DNA of 64,000 nucleotides from Sphingobacterium corticibacter (lineage in GTDB: Bacteria > Bacteroidota > Bacteroidia > Sphingobacteriales > Sphingobacteriaceae). Position 1 is the first letter of the stretch, and the number at the start of each line of letters is the position of its first letter. Below are positions 9,455 through 19,365 of the stretch, piece by piece. The notes beneath the pieces are model-generated. The model did no database searches. It was not told where the DNA came from and saw nothing but the letters and a program-made list of their open reading frames with translations. The stretch covers positions 992,001 to 1,056,000 of the forward strand of contig NZ_QDKG01000001.1 of assembly GCF_003076635.1 (NCBI RefSeq). Reading direction: 5' to 3'. The translations under genes were made by a program, and so were the position numbers.

Positions 9455-10138
9455 ATGAATAGAACTCGTCCACACCTGATTGCGCCTTCCATGTTGGCGG
9501 CAGATTTTGCCCATATTCAACGGGATGTCAATATGATTAATGCAAGTCAGGCGGATTGGTTTCATATCGATATTATGGATGGTTTGTTTGTTCCGAATAT
9601 ATCGTTTGGGTTCCCCGTGATGAAAGCCATACATCAATATGCCAACAAGCCATTAGATGTGCACTTGATGATCGAAAATCCAGATCGCTATCTGGCAGAA
9701 TTCAAAGGTGCCGGAGCAAGGGTTGTTACGGTACACTACGAGGCTTGCACACACCTGCATCGCACGATTGCGGCTATCAAAGAATTAGGCTGTTTGGCTG
9801 GTGTGGCACTCAACCCACATACGCCTGTGCATTTGCTCAAAGATATAATAGTTGACCTAGATATGGTGCTAATCATGTCTGTCAATCCAGGTTTTGGGGG
9901 GCAAACATTTATTGAGAACACCTACAGTAAGATTCGCGATTTACGTATGTTAAGCAAGGGAGTAAATGATGATCTGTTAATAGAAATTGATGGCGGAGTG
10001 AGTCTGAGCAATGCAGCTGGTTTATTAGAAGCTGGGGCAGACGTGTTGGTGGCTGGAAGTTTTGTGTTTAATTCTGCTGATCCTACTGAAACCATTCAGG
10101 CGCTTAAAGCGGTAGATATCAATGTCCAAACATTGTAA
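9455..10138 (+). CDS. rpe: Ribulose-phosphate 3-epimerase
   Basis: Interconverts D-ribulose 5-phosphate and D-xylulose 5-phosphate in the pentose phosphate pathway. It is a TIM barrel of 227 residues. Metal and catalytic residues are visible in WFHIDIMDGLFVPN and DVHLMIENP, and VNPGFGGQTF and EIDGGVSLSNA hold the phosphate loop and second catalytic Asp. ATG 9455 starts at the conserved APSMLAADF region, and the predicted promoter lies directly upstream. Confidence 0.94.
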   Translation: MNRTRPHLIAPSMLAADFAHIQRDVNMINASQADWFHIDIMDGLFVPNISFGFPVMKAIHQYANKPLDVHLMIENPDRYLAEFKGAGARVVTVHYEACTHLHRTIAAIKELGCLAGVALNPHTPVHLLKDIIVDLDMVLIMSVNPGFGGQTFIENTYSKIRDLRMLSKGVNDDLLIEIDGGVSLSNAAGLLEAGADVLVAGSFVFNSADPTETIQALKAVDINVQTL

Positions 10139-10639
10139 AAAGAATCTATTATTACTCTAAAAATTTCATGGTGCTTAAAATCATTAAAGCGCTGTGTTTC
10201 AGTTTTTAACGGCTTAATTTAGAATATTTCCAAATTTAAAGCCCTGCAAGTATATTTTCGTGTAAAAGTTTGTTATTTCGTATTTTTGTATAGAAGAAGA
10301 TTTCGTATTTCGAGTATCTGCAAGGATGCGACGGAATAGTGTCTTAAGATTGATGTGCGGATGATGCCATAAGCATCCAGATAAAAATCTTCTTTTACTA
10401 GTGTAATTAAAATGTGCGAAAGTTCAAATGTAATGACGGCAAAGTGCACCAAACTAAATTTTACGCAAATAGTATATTAACTATTTCTTTTTACTCAATA
10501 TTTTTTTGTATATTATTGAATAAGTTAGGTTTGGGTAAATAGGTTGGCGCTCATCGTATGATTACCCTAGTGTGTTAAAAAGCAATGAAGACAGCCTTGC
10601 AATAGCTTGCTGTCATTTAAATAAGAATTAAGGTTTACT
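10139..10639. other. 501-bp intergenic region before acnB
   Basis: AT-rich, no supportable coding region. It holds a TAnnTTTG-like box (TATTTTTG, 10281-10288) with no good partner and the predicted acnB promoter near 10506-10533. A small inverted repeat GACAGC...GCTGTC at about 10590-10614 falls inside the acnB leader. Confidence 0.5.
10506..10533 (+). promoter_or_regulatory. Predicted promoter of acnB
   Basis: TTG at the end of a T-run (10506-10508), 17 bp, then TAGGTTTG (10526-10533). This gives a leader of about 100 nt containing a short hairpin. Confidence 0.45.
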
Positions 10640-13411
10640 ATGAGTATTTACAACGAATATATACAGGAAGTTGAGGATAGAAAACAGCGAGGGCTGCATC
10701 CTAAGCCAATTGATGGTGACGAGCTTTTAAGCGCCATTATTGATCAGATTAAAGATAATGGACATGAGCACAGAGCGGAGTCCTTAAAATTGTTTATCTA
10801 CAATACGTTGCCGGGCACCACGAGTGCTGCGACTGTCAAAGCTCAATTCCTAAAAGAAATTATACTAGAAGAAGTTTCTGTTGCGGAGATTACCCCGACT
10901 TACGCTTTTGAGTTATTGTCTCACATGAAAGGTGGGCCTTCCATCGCAGTTTTGTTAGATTTAGCGTTGGGTGCGAATCAGGCTGTTGCCACGCAAGCTG
11001 CGAATGTATTGAAGACACAAGTATTCTTGTATGAAGCGGATACTGATCGTTTGAAAGAAGCCTTTCATGCTGGCAATGCCATTGCGAGAGAAATTGTGGA
11101 AAGCTATGCTAAAGCAGAGTTTTTTACCAAACTTCCAGAAGTTCCAGAAGAAATCAAGATCGTCACATTCATCGCCGGTGAAGGTGATATATCTACCGAC
11201 TTGCTTTCCCCAGGTAATCAAGCGCATTCGCGCTCAGACCGTGAATTGCATGGTAAATGTATGATCACGCCAGAGGCACAACAGCAAATTCAGGATTTGC
11301 AAATGCAACATCCAGATAGAAGCGTCATGCTGATTGCCGAAAAAGGTACGATGGGTGTAGGTTCTTCGCGGATGTCTGGTGTCAACAATGTAGCATTGTG
11401 GACCGGAAAGCAAGCAAGCCCTTATGTTCCTTTTGTGAACATCGCGCCAATCGTTGGTGGTACTAACGGTATCTCTCCAATCTTTTTGACCACAGTGGAT
11501 GTGACCGGTGGTATCGGTATCGATCTTAAAAACTGGGTGAAGAAAGTGGATGCGGAAGGCAATGTGGTGCGCAACGAGAAAAACGAACCTATATTAGAGG
11601 AAGTTTACTCGGTAGCTACTGGTACAGAATTGACCATCAATACTAAAACTAAAAAGTTATATCAAGGAGATAAAGAGTTGATCGATATTTCCAAAGCATT
11701 GACGCCACAAAAAATGGAGTTTATCAAAGCTGGTGGTTCTTATGCCATCGTATTCGGTAAGAAAATCCAAACTTTTGCGGCGCAATTGTTAGATATCGAA
11801 ACACCACTAGTTTTCGCTCCTTCCAAAGAAGTTTCCGTAGAAGGACAAGGATTGACCGCGGTAGAGAAGATCTTTAATAAAAATGCGGTTGGCGTTACAC
11901 CTGGGAAAGTATTGCATGCAGGATCTGATGTACGTGTTCAAGTGAATATCGTTGGATCGCAAGATACTACAGGTTTGATGACCGCGCAGGAATTGGAAGC
12001 CATGGCAGCAACAGTTATTTCGCCGATTGTAGATGGCGCATACCAGTCTGGTTGTCACACAGCATCTGTATGGGATAAGAAAGCGCAAGCAAATATTCCA
12101 AAACTCATGAAGTTTATGAACGGTTTTGGATTGATTACAGCGCGCGACCCTAAGGGCGAATATCACTCCATGACAGACGTTATCCACAAAGTGCTGAATG
12201 ATATTACCATCGACGAATGGGCTATCATCATCGGTGGTGACTCGCATACCAGAATGTCCAAAGGAGTCGCATTTGGTGCTGACTCTGGTACAGTGGCCTT
12301 GGCTTTAGCGACAGGTGAAGCTTCGATGCCAATTCCAGAATCGGTAAAAGTGACTTTCAAAGGTGGCATGAAAGAGCATATGGATTTCCGTGATGTAGTA
12401 CATGCGACGCAATCACAGATGTTGCAGCAATTCGGTGGAGAAAATGTTTTCCAAGGCCGTATTATTGAGGTGCACATCGGTACCTTATTGGCTGATCAAG
12501 CCTTTACATTCACCGACTGGACAGCGGAGATGAAAGCCAAAGCATCTATCTGTATCTCACAAGACGATACCTTGATCGAATCATTGGAAATTGCGAAAAG
12601 CCGGATCCAAATCATGATCGATAAAGGCATGGAGAACAAAAACCAAGTGCTTCAAGGCTTGATTAATAAAGCGGATAAACGTATTACCGAAATTAAGTCA
12701 GGCGCTATTCCTGCTTTGACGCCAGACGAGAATGCTAAATACTACGCGGAAGTGGTGATCGATCTAGATGTGATTGACGAACCGATGATCGCCGATCCAG
12801 ATGTAACCAACAAGGACGTTTCTAAGCGCTATACGCACGATACTATTCGCGATCTATCTTTCTATGAAGGTACGAAGAAAGTAGATCTTGGATTCGTGGG
12901 ATCGTGTATGGTACACAAAGGCGATTTGAAAATTGTCTCGCAAATGCTGAAGAACCTAGAAGCACAAAAAGGTAAAGTAGAGTTTAACGCACCGTTAGTA
13001 GTTGCGGCGCCAACCTACAATATTATAGATGAGCTGGAGGCAGAAGGAGATTGGGAAATCCTACAGCGCTATTCTGGTTTTGAATTTAGCGACTTGATGC
13101 CTAAAAGCAATGCCCGTACAGAATACGAGAACATCATGTACTTAGAGCGTCCGGGTTGTAACTTGTGTATGGGTAACCAAGAGAAAGCAGCGAAAGGTGA
13201 TACCGTTATGGCGACTTCAACACGTCTTTTCCAAGGCCGCGTGGTAGAAGATTCAGAGCGTAAAAAAGGAGAATCTTTATTGGCTTCTACACCAGTAGTC
13301 GTATTGTCAGCCATCCTGGGAAGAATACCGACGATCGAGGAGTACAAAGTCGCAGTAGAGGGCATTAACCTCACCAAATTTACACCACTTGACAAACAAT
13401 TGGTGAGCTAA
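10640..13411 (+). CDS. acnB: Aconitate hydratase B / 2-methylisocitrate dehydratase
   Basis: Isomerises citrate and isocitrate through cis-aconitate in the TCA cycle; AcnB enzymes can also dehydrate 2-methylisocitrate. The 923-residue protein has the AcnB order: an N-terminal HEAT-like domain, the swivelling domain, then the catalytic domains. The [4Fe-4S] ligands are Cys in GSCMVHKGDL and the pair in RPGCNLCMGNQEK. GGDSHTRMSKGVAFGADS is the conserved substrate-binding stretch. It is followed 56 bp later by a second, unrelated-family aconitase on the same strand. Confidence 0.96.
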   Translation: MSIYNEYIQEVEDRKQRGLHPKPIDGDELLSAIIDQIKDNGHEHRAESLKLFIYNTLPGTTSAATVKAQFLKEIILEEVSVAEITPTYAFELLSHMKGGPSIAVLLDLALGANQAVATQAANVLKTQVFLYEADTDRLKEAFHAGNAIAREIVESYAKAEFFTKLPEVPEEIKIVTFIAGEGDISTDLLSPGNQAHSRSDRELHGKCMITPEAQQQIQDLQMQHPDRSVMLIAEKGTMGVGSSRMSGVNNVALWTGKQASPYVPFVNIAPIVGGTNGISPIFLTTVDVTGGIGIDLKNWVKKVDAEGNVVRNEKNEPILEEVYSVATGTELTINTKTKKLYQGDKELIDISKALTPQKMEFIKAGGSYAIVFGKKIQTFAAQLLDIETPLVFAPSKEVSVEGQGLTAVEKIFNKNAVGVTPGKVLHAGSDVRVQVNIVGSQDTTGLMTAQELEAMAATVISPIVDGAYQSGCHTASVWDKKAQANIPKLMKFMNGFGLITARDPKGEYHSMTDVIHKVLNDITIDEWAIIIGGDSHTRMSKGVAFGADSGTVALALATGEASMPIPESVKVTFKGGMKEHMDFRDVVHATQSQMLQQFGGENVFQGRIIEVHIGTLLADQAFTFTDWTAEMKAKASICISQDDTLIESLEIAKSRIQIMIDKGMENKNQVLQGLINKADKRITEIKSGAIPALTPDENAKYYAEVVIDLDVIDEPMIADPDVTNKDVSKRYTHDTIRDLSFYEGTKKVDLGFVGSCMVHKGDLKIVSQMLKNLEAQKGKVEFNAPLVVAAPTYNIIDELEAEGDWEILQRYSGFEFSDLMPKSNARTEYENIMYLERPGCNLCMGNQEKAAKGDTVMATSTRLFQGRVVEDSERKKGESLLASTPVVVLSAILGRIPTIEEYKVAVEGINLTKFTPLDKQLVS

Positions 13412-13467
13412 TCTGTAATAGTTTTATCTATTAACAGACAAATTGAGAAGAGATAAAATTTTAATAT

Positions 13468-15744
13468 ATGGCTTTTGATATCAATATGATTGAGAAGGTG
13501 TACAGCCTTTACGAGGAGCGTGTAAACGCTGCTCGTAAAGTTGTTGGAAAACCTTTGACTTTAGCGGAAAAAATTCTTTACACGCACTTGTGGAATGGCA
13601 ATGCAGAAGAAGCATACGAAAGAGGACAATCGTATGTGGATTTTGCACCAGATCGCGTAGCGATGCAGGATGCTACAGCTCAAATGGCCTTATTGCAATT
13701 TATGCAAGCCGGTAGACCAAAAGTAGCTGTACCTTCTACTGTACATTGTGATCACTTAATCCAGGCAAGAGATGGCGCGCAGCAAGATTTGACGCGTGCC
13801 AAACAAGAGAGTTCTGAAGTATTTAATTTCTTGAGTTCAGTATCTAATAAATATGGTATTGGCTTCTGGAAACCAGGTGCTGGTATTATTCACCAAGTCG
13901 TATTAGAAAACTATGCATTCCCTGGCGGAATGATGATCGGTACGGATTCTCACACTGTGAATGCTGGTGGATTGGGCATGGTAGCGATCGGTGTTGGTGG
14001 CGCAGATGCCTGCGATGTGATGGCCGGATTGCCATGGGAACTTAAATTTCCGAAGCTGATTGGTGTGAAGCTTACTGGTAAATTATCAGGGTGGGCCACA
14101 TCAAAAGATATTATCTTAAAAGTGGCAGGTATCTTAACCGTAAAAGGTGGTACTGGCGCAATCGTAGAATATTTTGGTGAAGGTGCGCAATCACTTTCTT
14201 GTACTGGTAAAGGTACCATCTGTAACATGGGTGCTGAGATCGGTGCGACTACTTCTACGTTTGGATACGACGAATCGATGGAGCGTTACTTACGCGCTAC
14301 GGATCGTGCAGATGTAGCCGATGCAGCCAACAAAATCAAAGAACACCTTACAGGTGATGATGAAGTATATGCTGATCCAGAAACCTATTTCGATCAGTTG
14401 ATTGAGATTAATCTGTCGGATTTAGAACCTTCTTTAAATGGGCCTTTCACACCAGACTTGTACACACCAATTTCACGCATGCGCGAAGAGGCAGACAAAA
14501 ATGGCTGGCCAACCAAAGTAGAGTGGGGATTGATTGGTTCTTGTACCAATTCATCTTACGAAGATTTGTCGCGTGCGGCTTCTATTGCCAAACAAGCGAT
14601 CGATAAAGGGTTGGTGACCAAAGCCGAATTTGGTATCAATCCAGGGTCGGAGCAAGTACGTTATACTGCGGATCGTGATGGTTTGTTGAAAACATTCGAA
14701 GATCTAAACGCAACCTTATTTACCAATGCCTGTGGACCATGTATCGGTATGTGGGATCGAGAAGGTGCAGATAAGCGGGAGAAAAATACCATTGTACATT
14801 CATTCAACCGGAACTTTGCGAAGCGTGCCGACGGTAATCCAAACACCTATGCGTTCGTGACTTCGCCAGAAATGGTCGCGGCGATTGCCATAGCAGGAGA
14901 TTTAGGTTTTAACCCAGTTACTGATACTTTGACCAACAGAGATGGCGAGCAAGTGAAATTGGATGCACCTACCGGTGATGAATTGCCATCAAAAGGATTT
15001 GCAGTCGAAGATGCTGGCTATCAAGCACCCGCAAAAGATGGCTCGGATGTCAGCGTAGATGTGGCAGAAGATTCTGATCGTTTGCAATTACTTGAGCCAT
15101 TTGAGGCTTGGGAAGGCACAGATCTGAAAGGATTGAAACTATTGATCAAAGCAAAAGGTAAATGTACTACCGACCATATTTCTATGGCTGGCCCTTGGTT
15201 GAAATACCGCGGTCACTTGGATAATATTTCCAACAATCTTTTGATTGGTGCAGTAAACTATTTCAACGATGAGACTGATACTGTCAAAAATCAATTGACA
15301 GGGGAGTACGGAGCCGTTCCTGCCACGCAGCGTGCTTATAAAGCTAAGGGAATTGGTTCAATCGTCGTAGGTGATGAAAACTATGGTGAGGGATCATCCC
15401 GCGAACATGCGGCAATGGAACCACGTCACTTAGGCGTTCGTGCGGTATTGGTAAAATCATTTGCCCGTATTCACGAAACCAACTTGAAAAAACAAGGTAT
15501 GTTAGCTTTGACGTTTGCAGACAAAGATGACTATGATAAAATTCAAGAAAATGATACGATCGATATTATCGGTTTGACGGACTTTGCACCGAACAAATCA
15601 TTGACATTGGTCTTGCATCATGAAGATGGAAGTTCGGATGAGATCGAGGTAAATCATTCGTACAACGCACAACAGATTGGCTGGTTCAAAGCCGGTGCGG
15701 CCTTGAATATCATTCGCCAGAAACAAGCGGATAAAGCAGAATAA
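13468..15744 (+). CDS. acn: Aconitate hydratase, mitochondrial-type
   Basis: A 758-residue aconitase of the AcnA/mitochondrial lineage, catalysing the same citrate-isocitrate step as its neighbour. Cluster ligands are in [15 protein letters not shown] and in [14 protein letters not shown]. Substrate residues appear in [28 protein letters not shown] and [17 protein letters not shown]. The domain order is catalytic domains 1-3, linker, then swivel domain, the reverse of AcnB. It is probably cotranscribed with acnB and ends at a strong terminator. Confidence 0.96.
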   Translation: MAFDINMIEKVYSLYEERVNAARKVVGKPLTLAEKILYTHLWNGNAEEAYERGQSYVDFAPDRVAMQDATAQMALLQFMQAGRPKVAVPSTVHCDHLIQARDGAQQDLTRAKQESSEVFNFLSSVSNKYGIGFWKPGAGIIHQVVLENYAFPGGMMIGTDSHTVNAGGLGMVAIGVGGADACDVMAGLPWELKFPKLIGVKLTGKLSGWATSKDIILKVAGILTVKGGTGAIVEYFGEGAQSLSCTGKGTICNMGAEIGATTSTFGYDESMERYLRATDRADVADAANKIKEHLTGDDEVYADPETYFDQLIEINLSDLEPSLNGPFTPDLYTPISRMREEADKNGWPTKVEWGLIGSCTNSSYEDLSRAASIAKQAIDKGLVTKAEFGINPGSEQVRYTADRDGLLKTFEDLNATLFTNACGPCIGMWDREGADKREKNTIVHSFNRNFAKRADGNPNTYAFVTSPEMVAAIAIAGDLGFNPVTDTLTNRDGEQVKLDAPTGDELPSKGFAVEDAGYQAPAKDGSDVSVDVAEDSDRLQLLEPFEAWEGTDLKGLKLLIKAKGKCTTDHISMAGPWLKYRGHLDNISNNLLIGAVNYFNDETDTVKNQLTGEYGAVPATQRAYKAKGIGSIVVGDENYGEGSSREHAAMEPRHLGVRAVLVKSFARIHETNLKKQGMLALTFADKDDYDKIQENDTIDIIGLTDFAPNKSLTLVLHHEDGSSDEIEVNHSYNAQQIGWFKAGAALNIIRQKQADKAE

Positions 15745-15771
15745 TACAGTTGCTACGAATTAGCAATCACG

Positions 15772-15808
15772 AAAAGGCCGGATTTACGTCAAGTAAATCC
15801 GGCCTTTT
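15772..15808. terminator. Terminator between acn and the DUF5606 gene
   Basis: Perfect 16-bp stem (AAAAGGCCGGATTTAC and its complement) with a 5-nt loop. It ends in T-runs on both strands, so it serves both convergent units. Confidence 0.9.
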
Positions 15809-15846
15809 CTTTTAGCCTTCTGGTAGATCAGACGATCAACTCCAGT

Positions 15847-16263
15847 TTAGGCTTGTTCTTCGCCTAGAGGCTCAGGAGCTTCTTCGTTAAACAAAGGAAG
15901 TTCTTTGATAATCGTGTACCAAGTGATTACTTTTTTGATATCCGAACTATATACGCGGCTCTCATCATGGCCAGGAGCGACTTCTCTAAAGAAATTGCGA
16001 AGTGTAGTTCCATCAGCCTTTACTGCTGGAATTTCAATATCGCTAGTTTTCAACGTTTCAAAGATATCCAACAAACGAATTTCCTCTTCATCACCGTAGA
16101 TCGTGATATCTTCCAATGTCGCCATTTTACTGTTCGACATGTTGATGACAATTTTCACTTTAGCGGCATCTAAACTTTCCAAGATGAAACCACCTTTGTT
16201 CTGGCCAATTAATTTAAATAATCCGGGCTTTCCAGTTACCGATACTAATCCTCTTAAATTCAT
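15847..16263 (-). CDS. DUF5606 family protein
   Basis: A 138-residue protein starting MNLRGLVSVTGKPGLFKLIG, the signature of the Bacteroidota-restricted DUF5606 family. The N-terminal part looks like a small beta-barrel and the C-terminal part is helical with an acidic end. The function is not known to me. It follows the cyclophilin gene by 32 bp on the same strand, so the two probably form one transcript. Confidence 0.85.
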   Translation of the reverse strand: MNLRGLVSVTGKPGLFKLIGQNKGGFILESLDAAKVKIVINMSNSKMATLEDITIYGDEEEIRLLDIFETLKTSDIEIPAVKADGTTLRNFFREVAPGHDESRVYSSDIKKVITWYTIIKELPLFNEEAPEPLGEEQA

Positions 16264-16295
16264 GCTTTTGTTTCTACGTATTAACAGATGGATTA

Positions 16296-16754
16296 TTAAT
16301 CTTCGATCACGTCGATACTCAAAATACGATCACCTTGACGGATATCATCTACGACATCAACGTTTTCAATGACTTTACCAAAACAAGTATGGTTACGGTC
16401 TAAGTGAGCAGTGTTGGTACGGCTGTGGCATACGAAAAATTGAGAACCACCTGTGTTTCTACCGGCGTGAGCCATAGATAATACACCGCGGTCGTGGTAT
16501 TGGTTTTCACCTGTCAACTCACAATCAATATGGTAACCTGGTCCACCAGTACCTGGCATTCCTGACGCACCTTCGCGTGTATTTGGGCAACCTCCCTGAA
16601 TCACAAAATCAGGGATAACACGGTGGAAAGTCAATCCATTGTAATAACCTGATTTAGCTAATTTTATAAAATTTTCTACAGTTTTAGGCGCGTCCTGTGT
16701 GTAGAACTGCACAGTCATATCACCTTTTTCGGTTTTAATTATTGCTTTACTCAT
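16296..16754 (-). CDS. Cytoplasmic cyclophilin-type peptidyl-prolyl isomerase
   Basis: Catalyses cis-trans isomerisation of peptidyl-proline bonds. The 152-residue single domain has no signal peptide. Family motifs are TFHRVIPDFVIQGGCP (catalytic Arg and Phe), GVLSMAHAGRNTGGSQFFVC and HLDRNHTCFGKVIENVDVV. It is the first gene of a two-gene unit with the DUF5606 gene. Confidence 0.94.
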   Translation of the reverse strand: MSKAIIKTEKGDMTVQFYTQDAPKTVENFIKLAKSGYYNGLTFHRVIPDFVIQGGCPNTREGASGMPGTGGPGYHIDCELTGENQYHDRGVLSMAHAGRNTGGSQFFVCHSRTNTAHLDRNHTCFGKVIENVDVVDDIRQGDRILSIDVIED

Positions 16755-16773
16755 ATCTAAAATTACTGAACAG

Positions 16774-16781
16774 CAAAGATA
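16774..16781 (-). promoter_or_regulatory. Predicted -7 box of the cyclophilin gene
   Basis: TATCTTTG on the minus strand, 20 bp before the start codon. The -33 box is not clear. Confidence 0.4.
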
Positions 16782-16864
16782 CGTTTTCTAAGGATAATCA
16801 GGAAATTGATCCTGTCGACAAGAATCTGTTCATTATTTAAGGGAAAATAAATTATCTTTAAAAG

Positions 16865-16872
16865 TAATTTTG
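16865..16872 (+). promoter_or_regulatory. Predicted -7 box of radC
   Basis: TAATTTTG matches TAnnTTTG, 19 bp before the radC ATG. The -33 region is weak. Confidence 0.4.
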
Positions 16873-16891
16873 TAAATTTAAGTACGGTGTT

Positions 16892-17575
16892 ATGAAGTTG
16901 GCGATACATGAATGGGCAGAAGCAGATCGCCCTCGCGAGAAATTGATAGAACAGGGAAGGCGAGCGCTAACGAATGCGGAGTTATTAGCCATCCTGATTG
17001 GCTCAGGCTCAGCGCAGGAAAGTGCGGTTGAATTGTGTCGACGCGTTCTTTCTGGAGTTGAAAATAATTTGGCGATGCTCTCTAAGCTAGAGGTTGCTGA
17101 TTTATGTCGTTATCACGGTATCGGGCAAGCCAAAGCGATCAGTATTATCGCCGCTATGGAAATCGGTCGACGTCGTAAAGATACTATAGAAACGCCTTCG
17201 GCGGTGTTGAATAGTAGTAAACGAGTGTATACATTTTTTCGAGATCGCTTGCAAGATCTGCCGCACGAAGAGTTCTGGGTATTGTACTTAAATACGGGTT
17301 GTAAGGTGATAGATAAGCAATTGATTGGTCGCGGGGGCAATGATTTTACCCCGGTAGATATTCGTGTCATTTTGCGCCATGCTTTGCAAGCTAATGCGCA
17401 TTCGATGATCTTGATTCATAATCATCCGTCGGGAACATTATCTCCTAGCACATCCGACAAGCAGTTGACTACACGTATTATAGATGCAGCGATATTGATG
17501 GATATCCGTGTCAACGATCATGTCATTTTTACGGATCAGGATTATTTTAGCTTTCGAGACGAAGGACTGCTATAG
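16892..17575 (+). CDS. radC: RadC family JAB-domain protein
   Basis: A 227-residue RadC: an N-terminal helix-hairpin-helix-like part (about 1-100; DLCRYHGIGQAKAISIIAA) and a C-terminal JAB/MPN domain with the metal motif HNHPSGTLSPSTSD plus the upstream Glu in HEEFWVLYLN. The name comes from an old DNA-repair assignment that has not held up; nuclease or peptidase activity is inferred from the fold only. It is a chromosomal copy and is not linked to the ubiquitin-like operon near 48 kb. Confidence 0.92.
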   Translation: MKLAIHEWAEADRPREKLIEQGRRALTNAELLAILIGSGSAQESAVELCRRVLSGVENNLAMLSKLEVADLCRYHGIGQAKAISIIAAMEIGRRRKDTIETPSAVLNSSKRVYTFFRDRLQDLPHEEFWVLYLNTGCKVIDKQLIGRGGNDFTPVDIRVILRHALQANAHSMILIHNHPSGTLSPSTSDKQLTTRIIDAAILMDIRVNDHVIFTDQDYFSFRDEGLL

Positions 17576-17604
17576 CGCCGAGCATCTTTATGTATATTTG
17601 ATGT

Positions 17605-19365
17605 ATGCATTACATGATCTTTTCCTACTACAAATCTCTTTTGGTATTTTTTCTCGTTTGCTATGCTCTTTGCTTTAGTGCGTTCGCACAAATAACGCCT
17701 TACGAAGGGGATGCTGCGCACAATACCACAGCTACTTACGAAGAAGTGGTTACTTTCTACAAGACTTTGGCTGACCAATATCCGCAAGCTAAACTGCTAG
17801 AGATTGGAAAGACGGATGTAGGCAAACCTTTGCACCTCATGGTACTCTCAGCATATGAAGATTTTGATCCGGAAAGTATCAAAGCAAAACGCAAAGCTGT
17901 TTTGCTAGTGAATAATGGCATACACCCCGGCGAACCGGAAGGTATTGATGTAGGCATGTTATTTTGCAGAGATATTTTACGAGATAATAAATTGCCGAAA
18001 GACGTCGTGATTTGCATAATTCCGGTATATAATGTAGCTGGTATGCTGAATAGAGGCGTTTCTCGAGTTAATCAAAATGGACCTGTGGCCTATGGTTTTC
18101 GCGGAAGTCGCCAAAACTATGATTTGAATCGTGATTTTATTAAGGCCGATACTAGAAACTCGCTGCTTTTTCAACAATTATTTACCACTTGGGATCCGGA
18201 TCTATTTTTTGATACGCATGCCAGCAATGGAGCGGATTATCAATATATTATGACCTTGATTGCGACACAGAAAGATAAGTTGGCTCCGTCCTTAGCTTCG
18301 CTAATGGACGAAAGATTTACCAAGCCATTGTATCAACGCATGCAAGATTCTGGTTACCCAATGATTCCGTATGTGAATACGTTTGGCGCAACGCCAGAAT
18401 CAGGTTTAGTAGACTTTTTAGAAACGCCCCGTTATTCATCCGGCTTCGCCGCATTGCACCATACGATTGGCTTTATGCCGGAAACACACATGTGGAAATC
18501 CTACGAACAGCGAGTTGCTTCTACGTACACGTTATTACAGCATTTGGTAGAAGTCATGGTGCACGAAAAAGAAAACCTGCTCGCTACGCGTCAGCAGGTG
18601 AAGGAAAGCGTAAAAACGCAGCAATTATTCCCGATCAATTGGACGTTGGATACGACACGTGTAGATTCCACAACGTTCTTGGGCTATGAGTTTGGCGAAA
18701 AACCAAGCTTAGTTACGGGACAAAATCGCTTATATTATGATCGGACACGACCTAAAACGATGCAAATCCCGCATCTGAAGCATTACAACGTCACGCTAGA
18801 AGTGGAGAAACCGAAGGCTTACGTGATTCCACAAGCGTACGATCGAGTGGTAGAACGTCTGCTGGCGAATGGGGTGAAGCTTCGTGCTTTGGAACGAGAT
18901 ACCACGATTCGATTGGAAATGTATTACATAACCGATCTAAAAACGGCTTCTTTGCCTTATGAAGGGCATTATATGCATGAACGAGTAGCTGTAAAACCAG
19001 TGGTCATGGAGCGCCAATTTTATGCTGGAGATTGGTGGATCGACATGGATCAGACGGCCAACCGCTATATCGTCGAGACGCTAGAACCTCAAGCGCACGA
19101 TTCTTTCTTCCGCTGGAATTTCTTTGATGCTATTTTGAGTCAAAAGGAATACTTCTCGGCCTACATTTTCGAAGAGGAAGCCCAGCGTTTACTAGAAGCC
19201 AATCCTGCTTGGAAGGAAGAACTAGAACATAAAAAAGCTACGGAGCCTTCCTTTGCCAACAATGGCAGAGCACAACTGGATTGGATTTATAAGAAATCCA
19301 ACTATTATGAAGATACGCATATGCTCTATCCGGTTGGTCGCGTGCTATCTATTCGTCCTCAGTAA
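17605..19365 (+). CDS. Secreted M14-family zinc carboxypeptidase
   Basis: A 586-residue M14 metallopeptidase with a signal peptide (LLVFFLVCYALCFSAFAQ). Zinc ligands are His and Glu of NNGIHPGEPEG and a later His in DLFFDTHASNG. The substrate-binding Arg segment is YDLNRDFIKADTRNS. It probably trims peptides in the periplasm or outside the cell. A TATATTTG box lies 5 bp before ATG 17605. If this is a real -7 box, translation would begin at the in-frame ATG 17614 on a nearly leaderless mRNA. The 3' end overlaps rmuC by 17 bp, tail to tail. Confidence 0.88.
   Translation: MHYMIFSYYKSLLVFFLVCYALCFSAFAQITPYEGDAAHNTTATYEEVVTFYKTLADQYPQAKLLEIGKTDVGKPLHLMVLSAYEDFDPESIKAKRKAVLLVNNGIHPGEPEGIDVGMLFCRDILRDNKLPKDVVICIIPVYNVAGMLNRGVSRVNQNGPVAYGFRGSRQNYDLNRDFIKADTRNSLLFQQLFTTWDPDLFFDTHASNGADYQYIMTLIATQKDKLAPSLASLMDERFTKPLYQRMQDSGYPMIPYVNTFGATPESGLVDFLETPRYSSGFAALHHTIGFMPETHMWKSYEQRVASTYTLLQHLVEVMVHEKENLLATRQQVKESVKTQQLFPINWTLDTTRVDSTTFLGYEFGEKPSLVTGQNRLYYDRTRPKTMQIPHLKHYNVTLEVEKPKAYVIPQAYDRVVERLLANGVKLRALERDTTIRLEMYYITDLKTASLPYEGHYMHERVAVKPVVMERQFYAGDWWIDMDQTANRYIVETLEPQAHDSFFRWNFFDAILSQKEYFSAYIFEEEAQRLLEANPAWKEELEHKKATEPSFANNGRAQLDWIYKKSNYYEDTHMLYPVGRVLSIRPQ

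Noticed and set aside
16892..17575. RadC as the JAB peptidase of the ubiquitin-like operon
   Set aside because: It is a chromosomal RadC 30 kb away with its own N-terminal domain; nothing links it to the operon.
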